Positions 1-9,544 of a stretch of 64,000 nt of DNA are shown in pieces. Made by a program: the position numbers and the translations under genes. Under the pieces are notes generated by a model. The model had not been told where the DNA came from and did no database searches. It saw nothing but the letters and a program-made list of their open reading frames with translations. The DNA comes from Nannochloropsis salina CCMP1776 (lineage: Eukaryota; Sar; Eustigmatophyceae; Eustigmatales; Monodopsidaceae), in contig SDOX01000016.1 of the NCBI GenBank assembly GCA_004565275.1, positions 363,989-427,988 of the forward strand, given 5' to 3'. How positions within the stretch are numbered: the first letter of the stretch is position 1; each line of letters starts with the position of its first letter.

Positions 1-56
1 AGCGCCCTAATTCTAAGTACGGACATGCACCGTCCCCCGAAGCTGAAAACCAATAT

Positions 57-3000
57 TTACGCGGCTGGTTTAGCTATGTGGCTTTCCTCTAGACCCGTAC
101 CACATGCAATCCTTGTCTGTGTTCCTCCCAATGAGTTATTTTCCTGTACCACCGCAAAATTCAGTGCTTTTGGAGCAGGCCTTTCCAATTTTAAACGGAG
201 GAATCGTGGCACATACACGTCCTTAGCGCCTGTCTCGAACAGAGGTTCCAAATCCCCCGGAGCGTTCGTCATGAACGTCAAAATAAGCTCATCTTCACGC
301 GATAACTCTGGGTGAGCTTTACCCGCGTACGTCATGTAAACAGCTGGATCGTTGAAGGGTGGGGGAATCTTGTACACAACCACAGGCTCCCATGCCTCAG
401 TGAGGTCTTCTGCTAGGTAAAGGACGACGTTGGAGGAGAGCCAGTCGACTACCACACCGTAGTAGGCCCCTAGAGAATGACTGTAACGCACGCTAGTCTC
501 TGAGAAGACAGGAAACACCAACGGCGCAGCCTTCAGGTGCCGGTGGAGGAAAAGGGGGTACGGGGCCCAGGTGGTGTTGGTCAGGCGCGTGTCCGTGTCG
601 GTGGTTGCTTGAGCCTTTTCGTCCGGGGGTCCCTTAGTCAACGCCCACACCTCCATGTCTCGAAAGGAGAGGTCGACCAGACTCCTGACCGGAAGACGGG
701 AGAGTGTCTCATATTGCCACTGCTGCGGTGGCGTCCCGACGGCCTCCGTGTTATTGACGCCAAACAAATAGATCATGTCCTCCGGGCCCGTGGCGAGCTC
801 TGCGTTCTTGTCTCCATGCATCATAGCCGAGTACCAATTCAGATTTGCGTCCGTCCCCGGCAGATCCCGCTGGCGGTACTCCCACTGTGTAGGGTGGGCG
901 TGCGGATTATCCACGACCAAGACTGTCGTGCCCAGGATATTGAAGTTGAAGGCGTTGTCGTCAAAGAGATCGACGGAGGCGGTGTGAGACTTGACGTATG
1001 CCCACCGCACGGCCAGAACAATGACTTTACTCACAACGTCTCCCTCCGCGGTGCTGCTGTCGAACTCGCTGCTGCTGTCCCCCCTCCCTCGTTTGCCATT
1101 CACGTTGCCTTTTTTCTCGGCCCGGGTCTCCAGGTAGCTGACTCCGATGCCCGAAATAGGCCACAGATAGTCTTGGGTGTGAACGCATTCGTCATCTTGA
1201 GGGGGCCCGCGTACGAAGATCGAGACCGGACATCCCCCCTTGGACACGTTCCAGGCGAAGACCACGTCCTCGGGCCCCAGAGGCTTCGCATGGGGGTCGC
1301 TGACATTGATGACCGGCAAGAAGGCCACGCTGTTGTGCAGGAAGAATGCCCCTGACAGGCGCCGGTCCTCGTTGGCGTAGCCGAGCAAGGTATCTCCGAA
1401 GAGCCACATGTACTTTCCGTGCTCCGCCTCCTCCCCCACGTCTCCCTCTTTCTTCGGCCCCTCTGCTCTCCCATCTCCTGGCCCCTGAGTCGCATCCAAC
1501 GTCGAAGTCGCCACGCCAGAGGTGCGCAGGCCCGTGTGGTGCCGGGGGGGGAACCGGAAGGAGGTGGCAACATCAGCGCCCAACCAGCCCGCGTTCCGCA
1601 CCGAGAACAAAGGCTGGAGGTCCTCCGCCTCGGTCGCGATGATCTCGATGCCCCGCCAGGAGCTCCGCGTCACGCCTGCTGCCTCCTCGGGGGAGAGGCC
1701 TTGGAGCCCATCGGTCCGCTTGGGAGGGCGCTCTAGATTCAAGCCTCGGTATTGCATGAATTCGTCCTGGGTGAGGGTGACCAGGCTTCCCAAGGTCAGG
1801 ACGGCGGCAGGATCGGGCAGCCGCAGGCTCACCATGGACGGAGAGGGAGCAGCTTCGCCTTCTTTACGATACCTACCCGGCGCAACTTCGGACTGTATGC
1901 GGCTGGACGGCGACGTGCGAGAGGAAGAGGAAACAGCCGCCGCGATCGCTGCAACAGACGGATCAAGTAGGACGTCACCGGCGTCAAATAGAGCCGAGGG
2001 AAGGGAAAGCGGGGGCCCTCGCCCCTGAGAAAGGCGCGAAAGAGAAGCGTCTTTAGGAGGATTCGTCGGGGACGGCGTGGAGGCAGGGAGGGTGTCTGTG
2101 AGAGGGGAAGCCGCCAACGCGACCACCATGAGCCGGTACAACTCCGACGTGAAGACGCTCTTGTGATAGGCGATCCATCGCGCGTCTATCGCCTTGGGCA
2201 CGTTCCAAGTCAAGTGCAGAGCCGCCTCTCCCTTACCTTTCCGGGCCAGCACGTGCTGCTCCGCGAATTTCCGTCCGAAGGCCCAGAGCCCCTCCTCGTC
2301 TACGGCCCTGTGCGCCGCCATGTACCCGAGCCTCCGGTCCGTCATCCTCAAGGCGTGGAAGGGGTCTAGGAGCACGTCTTGGCTCAACAGGGTGTCCTCG
2401 CTCAGGTGCAGGATCCACTCGAACTCCTGTGCCAGCAGGCGCGGGGCCTCCGAGACCTGGAAATCCCAGAGGGCACGCTCGTACTCCGCCGCCTCCGGCC
2501 TGAGGATGGCCGGTTTCCTCTCCGTCCCGGAAGACCTCTGCGCTTGAGCAGCTTGGTGCTGCTCCAAGAGACCGGGGACCGGGCGAAATTCCACAATGCT
2601 GGACGGGACAGTGGCCTGCAAGTGGTCTCGGGAATCTTGCGTCAAGTTTCCAGAGGCCAGATACACGACGACGGGATATCGATGCAGGCGCAAGAAATGC
2701 TCGTGCAGCCGCCTGAGCAATTGTTCGAGCGCATCTTCCGTGCGGCGAGGCGTTACTACCAGATATACTACTCCAGAAAGCCCCTGGTTGCCTCCTGCCC
2801 CCGTTGAATCCGCATCGGCCACAGCTTCCCGGAAAAGCCTGGCCTCGAGGCTAGGCGGTGCTCGACTATGCTTGCCATGTCCCATCGACCACGCCGCTGA
2901 GTTGGTGGCCTGAGCAGCCATCGTGGATGCCTCAAGGCCATACTCGGTGGTACAGCAATGGGTTCCTAAAATTGGCACGTCTTGGGATGGGGGAGGGCCC

Positions 3001-3293
3001 AACATGACTCGGGAGGGGAGACTCCCTCTCTCCAGGAGGCGTTGACGCCGGCTTTCATTGTGTGATATCGTGAGCACCAGTCCAAGGATGACCAAACCAG
3101 CAAAAGCCGTCCATGTTCCAAGAATCAATAGGGATCGCTGCTTTCTCCACATGGGCGTGGCCCCCGAAAACTGGCTTTGAATTGGTCTGAATGAAGCAGG
3201 GGCGGCCTGACTCGTTTGAGAGGGTGGACTTCTCGTCAACGTCGAGGGTTCATCTGCACGAGGCATAATTTCCTCATCATTCGGAACAGACAT
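57..3293 (-). CDS. type II membrane protein: glycosyltransferase-like region plus five-bladed propeller-like domain
   Basis: Single open frame of 1078 residues starting at a true ATG at 3293. A short cytosolic head is followed by one hydrophobic segment at about residues 54-74 (SLLILGTWTAFAGLVILGLV), so a type II signal anchor for Golgi or ER is likely. Residues about 170-390 resemble the nucleotide-sugar transferase fold of GT15 alpha-mannosyltransferases: a VVYLVVTPR strand, a YPVVVYLASG strand, and EFEWILHLSEDTLL, where a DxD-like acidic patch would be expected. A low-complexity linker follows. From about residue 560 the protein has motifs of DUF4185-type beta-propellers (MWLFGDTLLG, NSVAFLPVI), which in other proteins bind or process glycans. 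I infer a lumenal glycan-modifying enzyme. The family assignment is tentative because the GT15 likeness is at pattern level only. No intron is needed. Confidence 0.6.
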   Translation of the reverse strand: MSVPNDEEIMPRADEPSTLTRSPPSQTSQAAPASFRPIQSQFSGATPMWRKQRSLLILGTWTAFAGLVILGLVLTISHNESRRQRLLERGSLPSRVMLGPPPSQDVPILGTHCCTTEYGLEASTMAAQATNSAAWSMGHGKHSRAPPSLEARLFREAVADADSTGAGGNQGLSGVVYLVVTPRRTEDALEQLLRRLHEHFLRLHRYPVVVYLASGNLTQDSRDHLQATVPSSIVEFRPVPGLLEQHQAAQAQRSSGTERKPAILRPEAAEYERALWDFQVSEAPRLLAQEFEWILHLSEDTLLSQDVLLDPFHALRMTDRRLGYMAAHRAVDEEGLWAFGRKFAEQHVLARKGKGEAALHLTWNVPKAIDARWIAYHKSVFTSELYRLMVVALAASPLTDTLPASTPSPTNPPKDASLSRLSQGRGPPLSLPSALFDAGDVLLDPSVAAIAAAVSSSSRTSPSSRIQSEVAPGRYRKEGEAAPSPSMVSLRLPDPAAVLTLGSLVTLTQDEFMQYRGLNLERPPKRTDGLQGLSPEEAAGVTRSSWRGIEIIATEAEDLQPLFSVRNAGWLGADVATSFRFPPRHHTGLRTSGVATSTLDATQGPGDGRAEGPKKEGDVGEEAEHGKYMWLFGDTLLGYANEDRRLSGAFFLHNSVAFLPVINVSDPHAKPLGPEDVVFAWNVSKGGCPVSIFVRGPPQDDECVHTQDYLWPISGIGVSYLETRAEKKGNVNGKRGRGDSSSEFDSSTAEGDVVSKVIVLAVRWAYVKSHTASVDLFDDNAFNFNILGTTVLVVDNPHAHPTQWEYRQRDLPGTDANLNWYSAMMHGDKNAELATGPEDMIYLFGVNNTEAVGTPPQQWQYETLSRLPVRSLVDLSFRDMEVWALTKGPPDEKAQATTDTDTRLTNTTWAPYPLFLHRHLKAAPLVFPVFSETSVRYSHSLGAYYGVVVDWLSSNVVLYLAEDLTEAWEPVVVYKIPPPFNDPAVYMTYAGKAHPELSREDELILTFMTNAPGDLEPLFETGAKDVYVPRFLRLKLERPAPKALNFAVVQENNSLGGTQTRIACGTGLEESHIAKPAA

Positions 3294-3589
3294 CTAATGC
3301 CGGTTCTCTTCCGTAATGCCCGTAAACGGGATACACCCCCTGCTGTAGTTATCGGGAAAGTCCAATAAGAACAAGGAACAGAAAGCGCTTCAAGAAGTTG
3401 CCCTCCTCTTTCGACTGCGACCGTCCCGAAAAACAAGGCCTTATAATGGGGACAATTGTGTTTACTGTTTAATTTAAAAACCTATTCGACGTAGAAAGTA
3501 CTAATAACGTATGCGTTGTACAACAGCAATAGAGACGCCAAAAAGACTGGAAAAGGGGCATACGCTCCAAGGATAGCAGTCAGCGGTGA

Positions 3590-3609
3590 ATCGGATCGAT
3601 CGATCCGAT
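3590..3609. repeat. 20-base perfect palindrome
   Basis: ATCGGATCGATCGATCCGAT is exactly self-complementary. It lies in the 407-base gap between the start codon of the glycosyltransferase-like gene (3293, minus) and the stop of the WDR89-like gene (3701, minus), about 300 bases upstream of the former. It could be a dimeric factor site or a cruciform-forming element. Apart from this I see nothing in 3294-3700. Confidence 0.6.
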
Positions 3610-3700
3610 CCCCTCCCTTGAAGGAGCTTCTACAACTTAGGAAAAAAGCCTTTTGATTCGTGTGTATAATATGCTTTCTGAGATTATCCCTTCTCTTGGC

Positions 3701-5035
3701 TCAATATGGCTGGAAATGAGGGGCAAGTTTTTTGCCTTTCTTTTGCTTGCGGTCGAAAGCGGTGCTTTGGTTGACCTGCCCCTCCTGTTCCTTCTCATTC
3801 CACAGACAGAGACGCGCGTCCTCCCCTCCCGTAACCCAGGTGCCGTCGTGAGAATCGACAGCACGCACCAACGACTTATGACCGCTTTCAAGCCGAAGAA
3901 TAGGGTGCATCTCTCCCCCAGGCTGTACCTCCACGACAGTGACGGATCCCTCCACATCACTCAAGGCCAGCCTGAGACGGTCCGTTCCCTGGTCATAATG
4001 GTACTGGATCGAGAACAATGCCTTTTCTCGATCAAAACTTCCAGCACTTTGTCGTAAATCTTCCACATCTAACGCCCGTAAAGCCGAGGGCCAGTGCCAC
4101 ACACTTGTCCCCTCGCTGCCCGTCAAGAGCGCCAACCCGTCTCCTTTGGCCCCGAAGAAAGTTATGTCCCTGACAGGGCTCTCCGCGTTCAAGATGCAGG
4201 CCAGCGCCTCATCGGCCTGACTCACTCCTGTATCATACAAACATACCAGCCCGTCCTCTGAGGCCGACGCCAATGTCGTGGTTTGCGAGGGGTGGAAGAC
4301 CACCTTCGTCACTATGTCCGTGTGCACGTCCGCGTATCGCCCCAGCCTCTCTCCACTTGCTCTGCTACCTCCTTGTGCTCCTCCACTTGCTCCTTTAGAT
4401 TCCTGCTTCGTTTGACGAGCATCGAAAAAATCCACATGGCATCCCACCCCCACGGCCAACAAGCCCGACCCTTTCCCAAAGGCGCAGCTGAGGGCTTCGT
4501 CGACTTGCTGTATCACACTCACACAGCCAGATTGCACCCGTAGATCCCACAAGCGCACAGTTTTGTCCTCAGAGGAGGAAACGAGAAGAGAGGGATGATC
4601 CGGCGAGGGACAAAGGCCGGTCAGAGGACCCAAGTGCCCTTCCAGGGCAGAGGAGGCCTTAGGCTCGAGCGTGTAACGATCGTAGATTTTGATTTGATAG
4701 TTTGACAGCGCAGTAGCCATAGTACTACCGTCAACAGTGTGTACACAATGAAGGACGTACCTAGACGGGTTTTGCATCGGAACGCACGTGGCGAGCGTCG
4801 TTGAGTTTGGACTTTACTGACCTCCCGACCACCAAACTCGGATACATTCCTTGAAAGATACGTTTATTGGTCTCGCAGCCCGATCCCAAACTTACTCATT
4901 CTCGTCGCCATTGAATTCTTCTGTTCGCTTACTGATAGGCGTCTGCAACGTGGTAATTTGTACTTTCGATGGTCGGAGCAATCGAGGCGTTAGATAGGTC
5001 GCTGGTGGGGCGCCGCTCGTCGTGGAAGCCATCAT
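3701..5035 (-). CDS. WD40 repeat protein, WDR89-like
   Basis: The main exon (4811-3701) encodes a beta-propeller of six to seven WD repeats. Visible blades include SSEDKTVRLWDLR, SASEDGLVCLYD and VTGGEDARLCLWN, and the protein ends in a basic, aromatic tail (KKGKKLAPHFQPY) as in WDR89 proteins. The usual reading would start at the ATG at 4777 (358 residues). I propose a first exon 5035-4896: two tandem ATGs open a frame that reaches a perfect donor (GTAAGT), and joining it to the AAAG acceptor before 4811 keeps the frame, giving 416 residues and an 84-base intron. The acceptor has a weak pyrimidine tract, so the 5' exon is less sure than the propeller. The first exon runs head-to-head with the dioxygenase gene at 5312. 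Confidence 0.7.
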
Positions 5036-5311
5036 TCACTCGTCTACCATTCCGAGCAAATGATCCCTGTGGCATAAAGAGAAAAACATCGATACGTGGT
5101 TAACATTGGCTAATATTTGTGTGTGTCTCAAGGCTGTCCAGATGCACCGATGTGATGGCGCAAGTACTTCTGGGAGCAGGCGTTTGAAGCATCCGGCGAT
5201 ACGCCGTTGCCTTCTAGTCACTTGGGCTCGCATTTCTTCTTATATCAAGAACACTTTGGCTCTTTGCAGCCATACAGGGAGTCCCCATCGAGGGATTGTA
5301 CGTCCATCCTC

Positions 5312-6431
5312 ATGTCCTCTGCTCCTGCATCGTCCTCCTCGTCCGCCTCGGCCCTGCCTTCCCCTTTTAACGGCTGGCCCTCTTTGCAAAGGACTGTGTC
5401 CGAAGCACGACGCAAGCGCCCCTCCGCCTCATCGAGTGCCCGCGCGAAGCATCATCGTCCTCCTCCATCTTTTGAAGTTCAGGAACTGGGCCCGGGGCTC
5501 TTGACAATCTCCGATGTCTTCACCACTGCGCAGTGCCGCCGTATGGTAGAGGCCGCAGTGGCCCGGGGCATGACTCCCACCAACCCTCGGAACCTACCTC
5601 CGCTCAAAGGACATGCTTTTCGAAACAATGACCGTCTTTCGGTGCATGATGCTGCCTTTGCAGCGGAGCTCTTCGACTTCCTGAGCCCTGCCTTGCACGC
5701 GATCGTGCGTGTTGAGGACGGGGCCCAGCCCTGTGGCCTCTCCCCCCATTTTCGTTTCTACCGGTACCGAAAAGGTAAGGGATGGGAAAAGTAAAGGCAG
5801 GAATGAGAGGAGGGGAGTCCTCTCAAGGCGTGTCAAGGAAGAGGATGTGTACGAGCTTCTCGACCTTTTGCCACCAGCATGACCCCGCCGCGTCCCTCTG
5901 GATGGCTCTTCAGGTGGCTGTCAAGTCATGCTTCACTTTTCCTCGCTACTGACGAATTTTCTCTACATACCTGTGTAAGATGCGTGGTTTGGGCCTCACA
6001 TCGATGAGACACAGCTGAGCGGCGACGGGCAGATGGAGAGCGAGTTCACCATGCTCATCTATTTGACCGGTGTAGATGATGATTGCCCCCTGGATCCGAA
6101 GCTAGGGCCCCTCAAAGGGGGGGCGACCCGGTTCCATCACCATCGACATGCGGCACTCGACGTGGAGCCACGGACCGGCCTGGTGTGCTTGCACTGGCAG
6201 CTGCATGATTGTCTTCACGAGGGGACACGGGTCTTAGGGGGGGTGAAGTGGCTGTTAAGGACAGACCTGTATTTTCCCCGACTCAGCAAAGTGGCGCGAA
6301 TGGCGACCTCCAAGGCGAAAAGGACTGGGGAGGGAGGGGTAAAGGGTGGTAAAGGGAGCAAGGGAGGTGGAAGGAGCTGTGCGGAAAGCCTGCTTGCCGA
6401 AAAGAGTAAAAGGAATTCCCAAAAAAAATGA
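5312..6431 (+). CDS. prolyl 4-hydroxylase-like 2-oxoglutarate/Fe(II) dioxygenase
   Basis: Exons 5312-5774 and 5980-6431 join in phase 1 (donor AG|GTAAGG, acceptor TAAG|AT) to give 304 residues. The join restores the iron-binding HxD: the exon 2 start reads AWFGPHIDE. The rest of the site is present as GGATRFHHH, then a distal histidine and a basic 2-oxoglutarate ligand in LHEGTRVLGGVKWLLRTD. The first 50 residues are Ser/Ala-rich and disordered. I chose the ATG at 5312 because upstream in-frame codons are not ATG. The C-terminus is Lys/Gly-rich and basic. The family hydroxylates prolyl or other protein side chains. The substrate cannot be told here, and no clear ER signal is visible, so a cytosolic or nuclear enzyme is possible. 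Confidence 0.75.
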
Positions 6432-7104
6432 GGCCCTCGGTGTTTTTTAGGTGTGCTTGAGGGGAGTGCCATTCAGCTGTAAGGACCATTTTCCTGGTCT
6501 CGACTCGTATTTCTGCCTTCGATGCTTTGAGGTAGCCTAAGGGTGCCTTTTTGATGTGTAAATATCGCTTTTTCCAGTTTCCTTCTTCGGCCGCGATTGT
6601 CAAAGATGGCGCCACCATCGATTTCACTTTCACACAACCCCGCTCCAGTTACGACACGTATGCGTCTTCACTCCCTCCGACGCGGGTAAAAGCATACGTG
6701 TACGAGGAATCTAGCCGGTCATAGTAATGATTCTTAATGTTTCTCCATCCAATGCGAAGGCGGTGACTCAGAAGTACCAAAACATCGCCTACTTTGTCCA
6801 TTCGTCTATATTAGGGGGTCATGAGCTCTGGTCAGACATATTTGCCACCCACTCATCTCCCTACACGAGCGATAATTCTTATGAAAAGACCATTTCTTGA
6901 CAACCTAATACAACTTTATCATACAAAACACAGGAAAATATTATTCCCATACGCTTTTTCTGTCTTATATGGAGATCTATTCCATACCTGTTGGCATACC
7001 TCCTCATATTACTGCGCTCGACAAGCGGCTCCGCTAAACCATCAGCTACCTTTTTGGGCCCCTGGTCACTTGGACGTCAACCCCCTCCAGCAGCTAAAAC
7101 AAGC
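6432..7104. other. intergenic, tail-to-head gap
   Basis: AT-richer stretch between the dioxygenase stop and the ChaC-RCC1 start. I see no convincing gene. The open frames here begin at non-ATG codons or are shadows of exon 2 of the dioxygenase. It should hold the 3' end of the first gene and the promoter of the second. Confidence 0.5.
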
Positions 7105-9240
7105 ATGATAAGCATGCTTAGTGAGGTTTCATCCTCAACGACAGGTACGGAGCGCAAGTGGGATGCCGTGCAAGGCGTTTGGGTCGGCTCCCGGGCCCTC
7201 GCAGACGAGGCCAACGATGTGCCATCTCCTTTGTACATTTTTGGCTACGGATCACTCATGTTCCGTCCTCAGGAATCGTTTGCGAGTTGCGAGAGAGTCG
7301 ACGGCGTTGTTAAGGGTTGGAAGCGAGTGTGGGCGCAACGAAGCTGCGACCACAGGGGGGAACCGCACATGCCCGGTCTTGTAGTGACGGTACTAAGCGA
7401 CTCCGAGCTGGAGACAATGGGCATGCGGGAGGCGACGGATCCGCCATCACGCGTGCACGGAGTGGCGTACCGAATCCCCGACGAAAACGTCGCGCGCGTG
7501 CTGGATGAGCTGGATTTCAGGGAAAAGGGTGGCTATACTCGGGCCGTTGTGGAGGTCAAGCCCACGACATCTTCAACCGGGGGCACGGATAAGAGCGGCA
7601 GACAAGAGGTGATTAGGGCACTGCTCTACACTGCCAATGCAGACAACCCAAACTTCCACCATCCCAGTACGCTTGAAGAGGCGGCCCACATCGTGGCCTG
7701 GTCCCGAGGGCCGTCGGGGGAAAATCGAGAGTACTTGTTTGAGATTGAGGCTTACCTGCGTCGTGCGGGGGCCGAGTGCCCAGAGACCTTCGCTCTGACA
7801 ACGCGTGTCGAGGAAGTCTTGGAGAGAGGCTTGGACCGCCGGGGGAGTCTGGATGCACGCTTTCGGCGCGACCTGGTGGTGGTGTCGGGGACCCAGGGCC
7901 GCGGAGGGGCCGAGGGAATATGGGCCGTTTGGCAGCGCTTGAGACTGCACGCGTGGGGTTCGAACCAACACGGACAGTTGGGCAAGAGGGTGGAGGCGGT
8001 GAGTAATGGAGCATCAGACCTGGATATGGGCGTCAACACCGACAAGGACGACGACTGGCCGTTGCCGCAACCAACGGTCGTGGAGGTGGATGTCGCCACC
8101 ACGGTCTCGCTTCAGAGTGGTTCGCGCGCCCAGGCCGCAGACGAACACCGCCTCCTGGTCCGACAGCTCGCGGCCGGCGGGGGCCACAGTGCGATTGTGA
8201 CCAGCGAGGACCGGCTGTACCTGTGGGGGTGGAATGAGGCTGGGCAGGTAGGAGGGAGCAAGTACGCGACTCTGGACGGCACGCACCGAGTCCACGTCTT
8301 CCCTCGCCGGGTGGCCATGGTCGCCTTGGGCCACGCGCACACTTTGGTGTTGGAGAAGGACACGGGGAAGCTGTACGGAGTGGGGGGCAATGCGGCCGGG
8401 GAGGCGACAGGCGTGGTCATGGAGCAACGCAAGCAGTGCCGCGCAGTGGGCGGTGGATTAGTGACTTTGGACGGAGGTAGCGACCCGATTCAATTCAGTT
8501 GGTGCGATGCGGGGGTCCGCCATTCTGCCGGGGTGACGAGGGATGACGGGCGCTTGGTCACCTGGGGCGTGGGCCGGTCGGGGGCTTGTTTGCCGTCCTC
8601 GGTGAGAAGCTGGGCGCCCGTGGATGGCGCGAAGGTACGCAAGGTCTGGTGTGGGTGGCAGCACACAGTAGTATTGGACGATAGAGGACGAGTTTGGACC
8701 TTGGGAGCGAATCAATACGGTCAGCTGGGGCGACGGGGGAGTCAAAACGAGGGGTTGCCTGAGCTAGTGGAGTGGCCCGAGGGTGCTGGAAGGGAGGGAG
8801 AAGGAGTGCGGGTGGAAGAGGTGGCCTGCGGTTGGTCGCATGTACTTGTCAAGACGCACGACGGAGAGGTCTGGGGCTGGGGCCGCAACACATTCGGGCA
8901 GTTGGGCTTGGAGGCAGGTGCGGAGACGGAGACCATCGGCAGAGACTACCTTCCGCGTCCACTCTTGAAAGACAGGGACCGGCTGCCTCATGGCGTGCAG
9001 GTCGACAAGGTCACGTGCGGGTCCGAAAGCAGTATGTTGGTGGGAAAGGACGGCTCTTTGTGGGTGTGTGGGTGGAATGAACATGGAAACTTGGGCGTGG
9101 GCGATGGGAAGGACCGGAAATCGTGGACCCTGGTGCCGGGACTGTCGGCGGGCTCAGAAGGCGGGAAAATGCTGGTGGCGTGTGGGGGTGCGCACACCCT
9201 TGCCATGTCTAGGGAGCCGTCCGACACCAGTGTGAGATGA
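7105..9240 (+). CDS. ChaC-type gamma-glutamylcyclotransferase fused to RCC1-repeat propeller
   Basis: Intronless frame of 711 residues from the ATG at 7105 (upstream in-frame codons are not ATG). Residues about 40-240 are a ChaC/GCG domain: IFGYGSLMFRP is the substrate loop, and LDELDFREKGGYTRAVVEV carries the catalytic glutamate, so the enzyme should cleave glutathione to 5-oxoproline and Cys-Gly. Residues about 270-700 form a seven-bladed RCC1-like propeller, with repeated WGxNxxGQLG motifs (WGSNQHGQLG, WGWNEAGQVG, LGANQYGQLG, WGRNTFGQLG, CGWNEHGNLG). The two halves are in one frame with no stop or splice signal between them. The RCC1 part resembles the ATS1/RCCD1 subgroup and not RCC1 itself, so guanine-exchange activity should not be assumed. 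The propeller may target the enzyme or sense a partner. Confidence 0.85.
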   Translation: MISMLSEVSSSTTGTERKWDAVQGVWVGSRALADEANDVPSPLYIFGYGSLMFRPQESFASCERVDGVVKGWKRVWAQRSCDHRGEPHMPGLVVTVLSDSELETMGMREATDPPSRVHGVAYRIPDENVARVLDELDFREKGGYTRAVVEVKPTTSSTGGTDKSGRQEVIRALLYTANADNPNFHHPSTLEEAAHIVAWSRGPSGENREYLFEIEAYLRRAGAECPETFALTTRVEEVLERGLDRRGSLDARFRRDLVVVSGTQGRGGAEGIWAVWQRLRLHAWGSNQHGQLGKRVEAVSNGASDLDMGVNTDKDDDWPLPQPTVVEVDVATTVSLQSGSRAQAADEHRLLVRQLAAGGGHSAIVTSEDRLYLWGWNEAGQVGGSKYATLDGTHRVHVFPRRVAMVALGHAHTLVLEKDTGKLYGVGGNAAGEATGVVMEQRKQCRAVGGGLVTLDGGSDPIQFSWCDAGVRHSAGVTRDDGRLVTWGVGRSGACLPSSVRSWAPVDGAKVRKVWCGWQHTVVLDDRGRVWTLGANQYGQLGRRGSQNEGLPELVEWPEGAGREGEGVRVEEVACGWSHVLVKTHDGEVWGWGRNTFGQLGLEAGAETETIGRDYLPRPLLKDRDRLPHGVQVDKVTCGSESSMLVGKDGSLWVCGWNEHGNLGVGDGKDRKSWTLVPGLSAGSEGGKMLVACGGAHTLAMSREPSDTSVR

Positions 9241-9544
9241 TGGAGCATAAAATGTGCGCAATTTTATAAATGCAGACCGATAAAGAAAGGGGCATCAGAC
9301 CGTTTCCCTCCGGTTTCTTCTTTTCCTTTGACAGCCACGCTTTTGCATGCATTCACCCAACATGGCCTGGCCCTGCTCTTGACACCTGCCATTCATGGCA
9401 TTTTATAGCGTTAATATGCCCATATCCTTCCGTGATCCATCCCTTACTACTTCTGTCTTCATCCTACGTGCTAGTATGCACCTGCGTGTTATGCTTTGAA
9501 ACAACAGAGGCGGCAAGCGTCACGGTCGCTGCAAAGACCGGTGG

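Noticed and set aside
5036-5233. 65-codon minus-strand frame near the dioxygenase gene
   Set aside because: No domain or splice support; it overlaps the divergent promoter and the 5' leader.
6991-7104. Longer N-terminus for the ChaC-RCC1 protein
   Set aside because: The upstream frame begins with TTG, not ATG; 7105 is the first ATG in frame.
7953-7975. GGGGTTCGAACC, resembling a tRNA T-arm
   Set aside because: It lies within codons of the RCC1 repeat WGSNQHGQLG, and no tRNA fold surrounds it.
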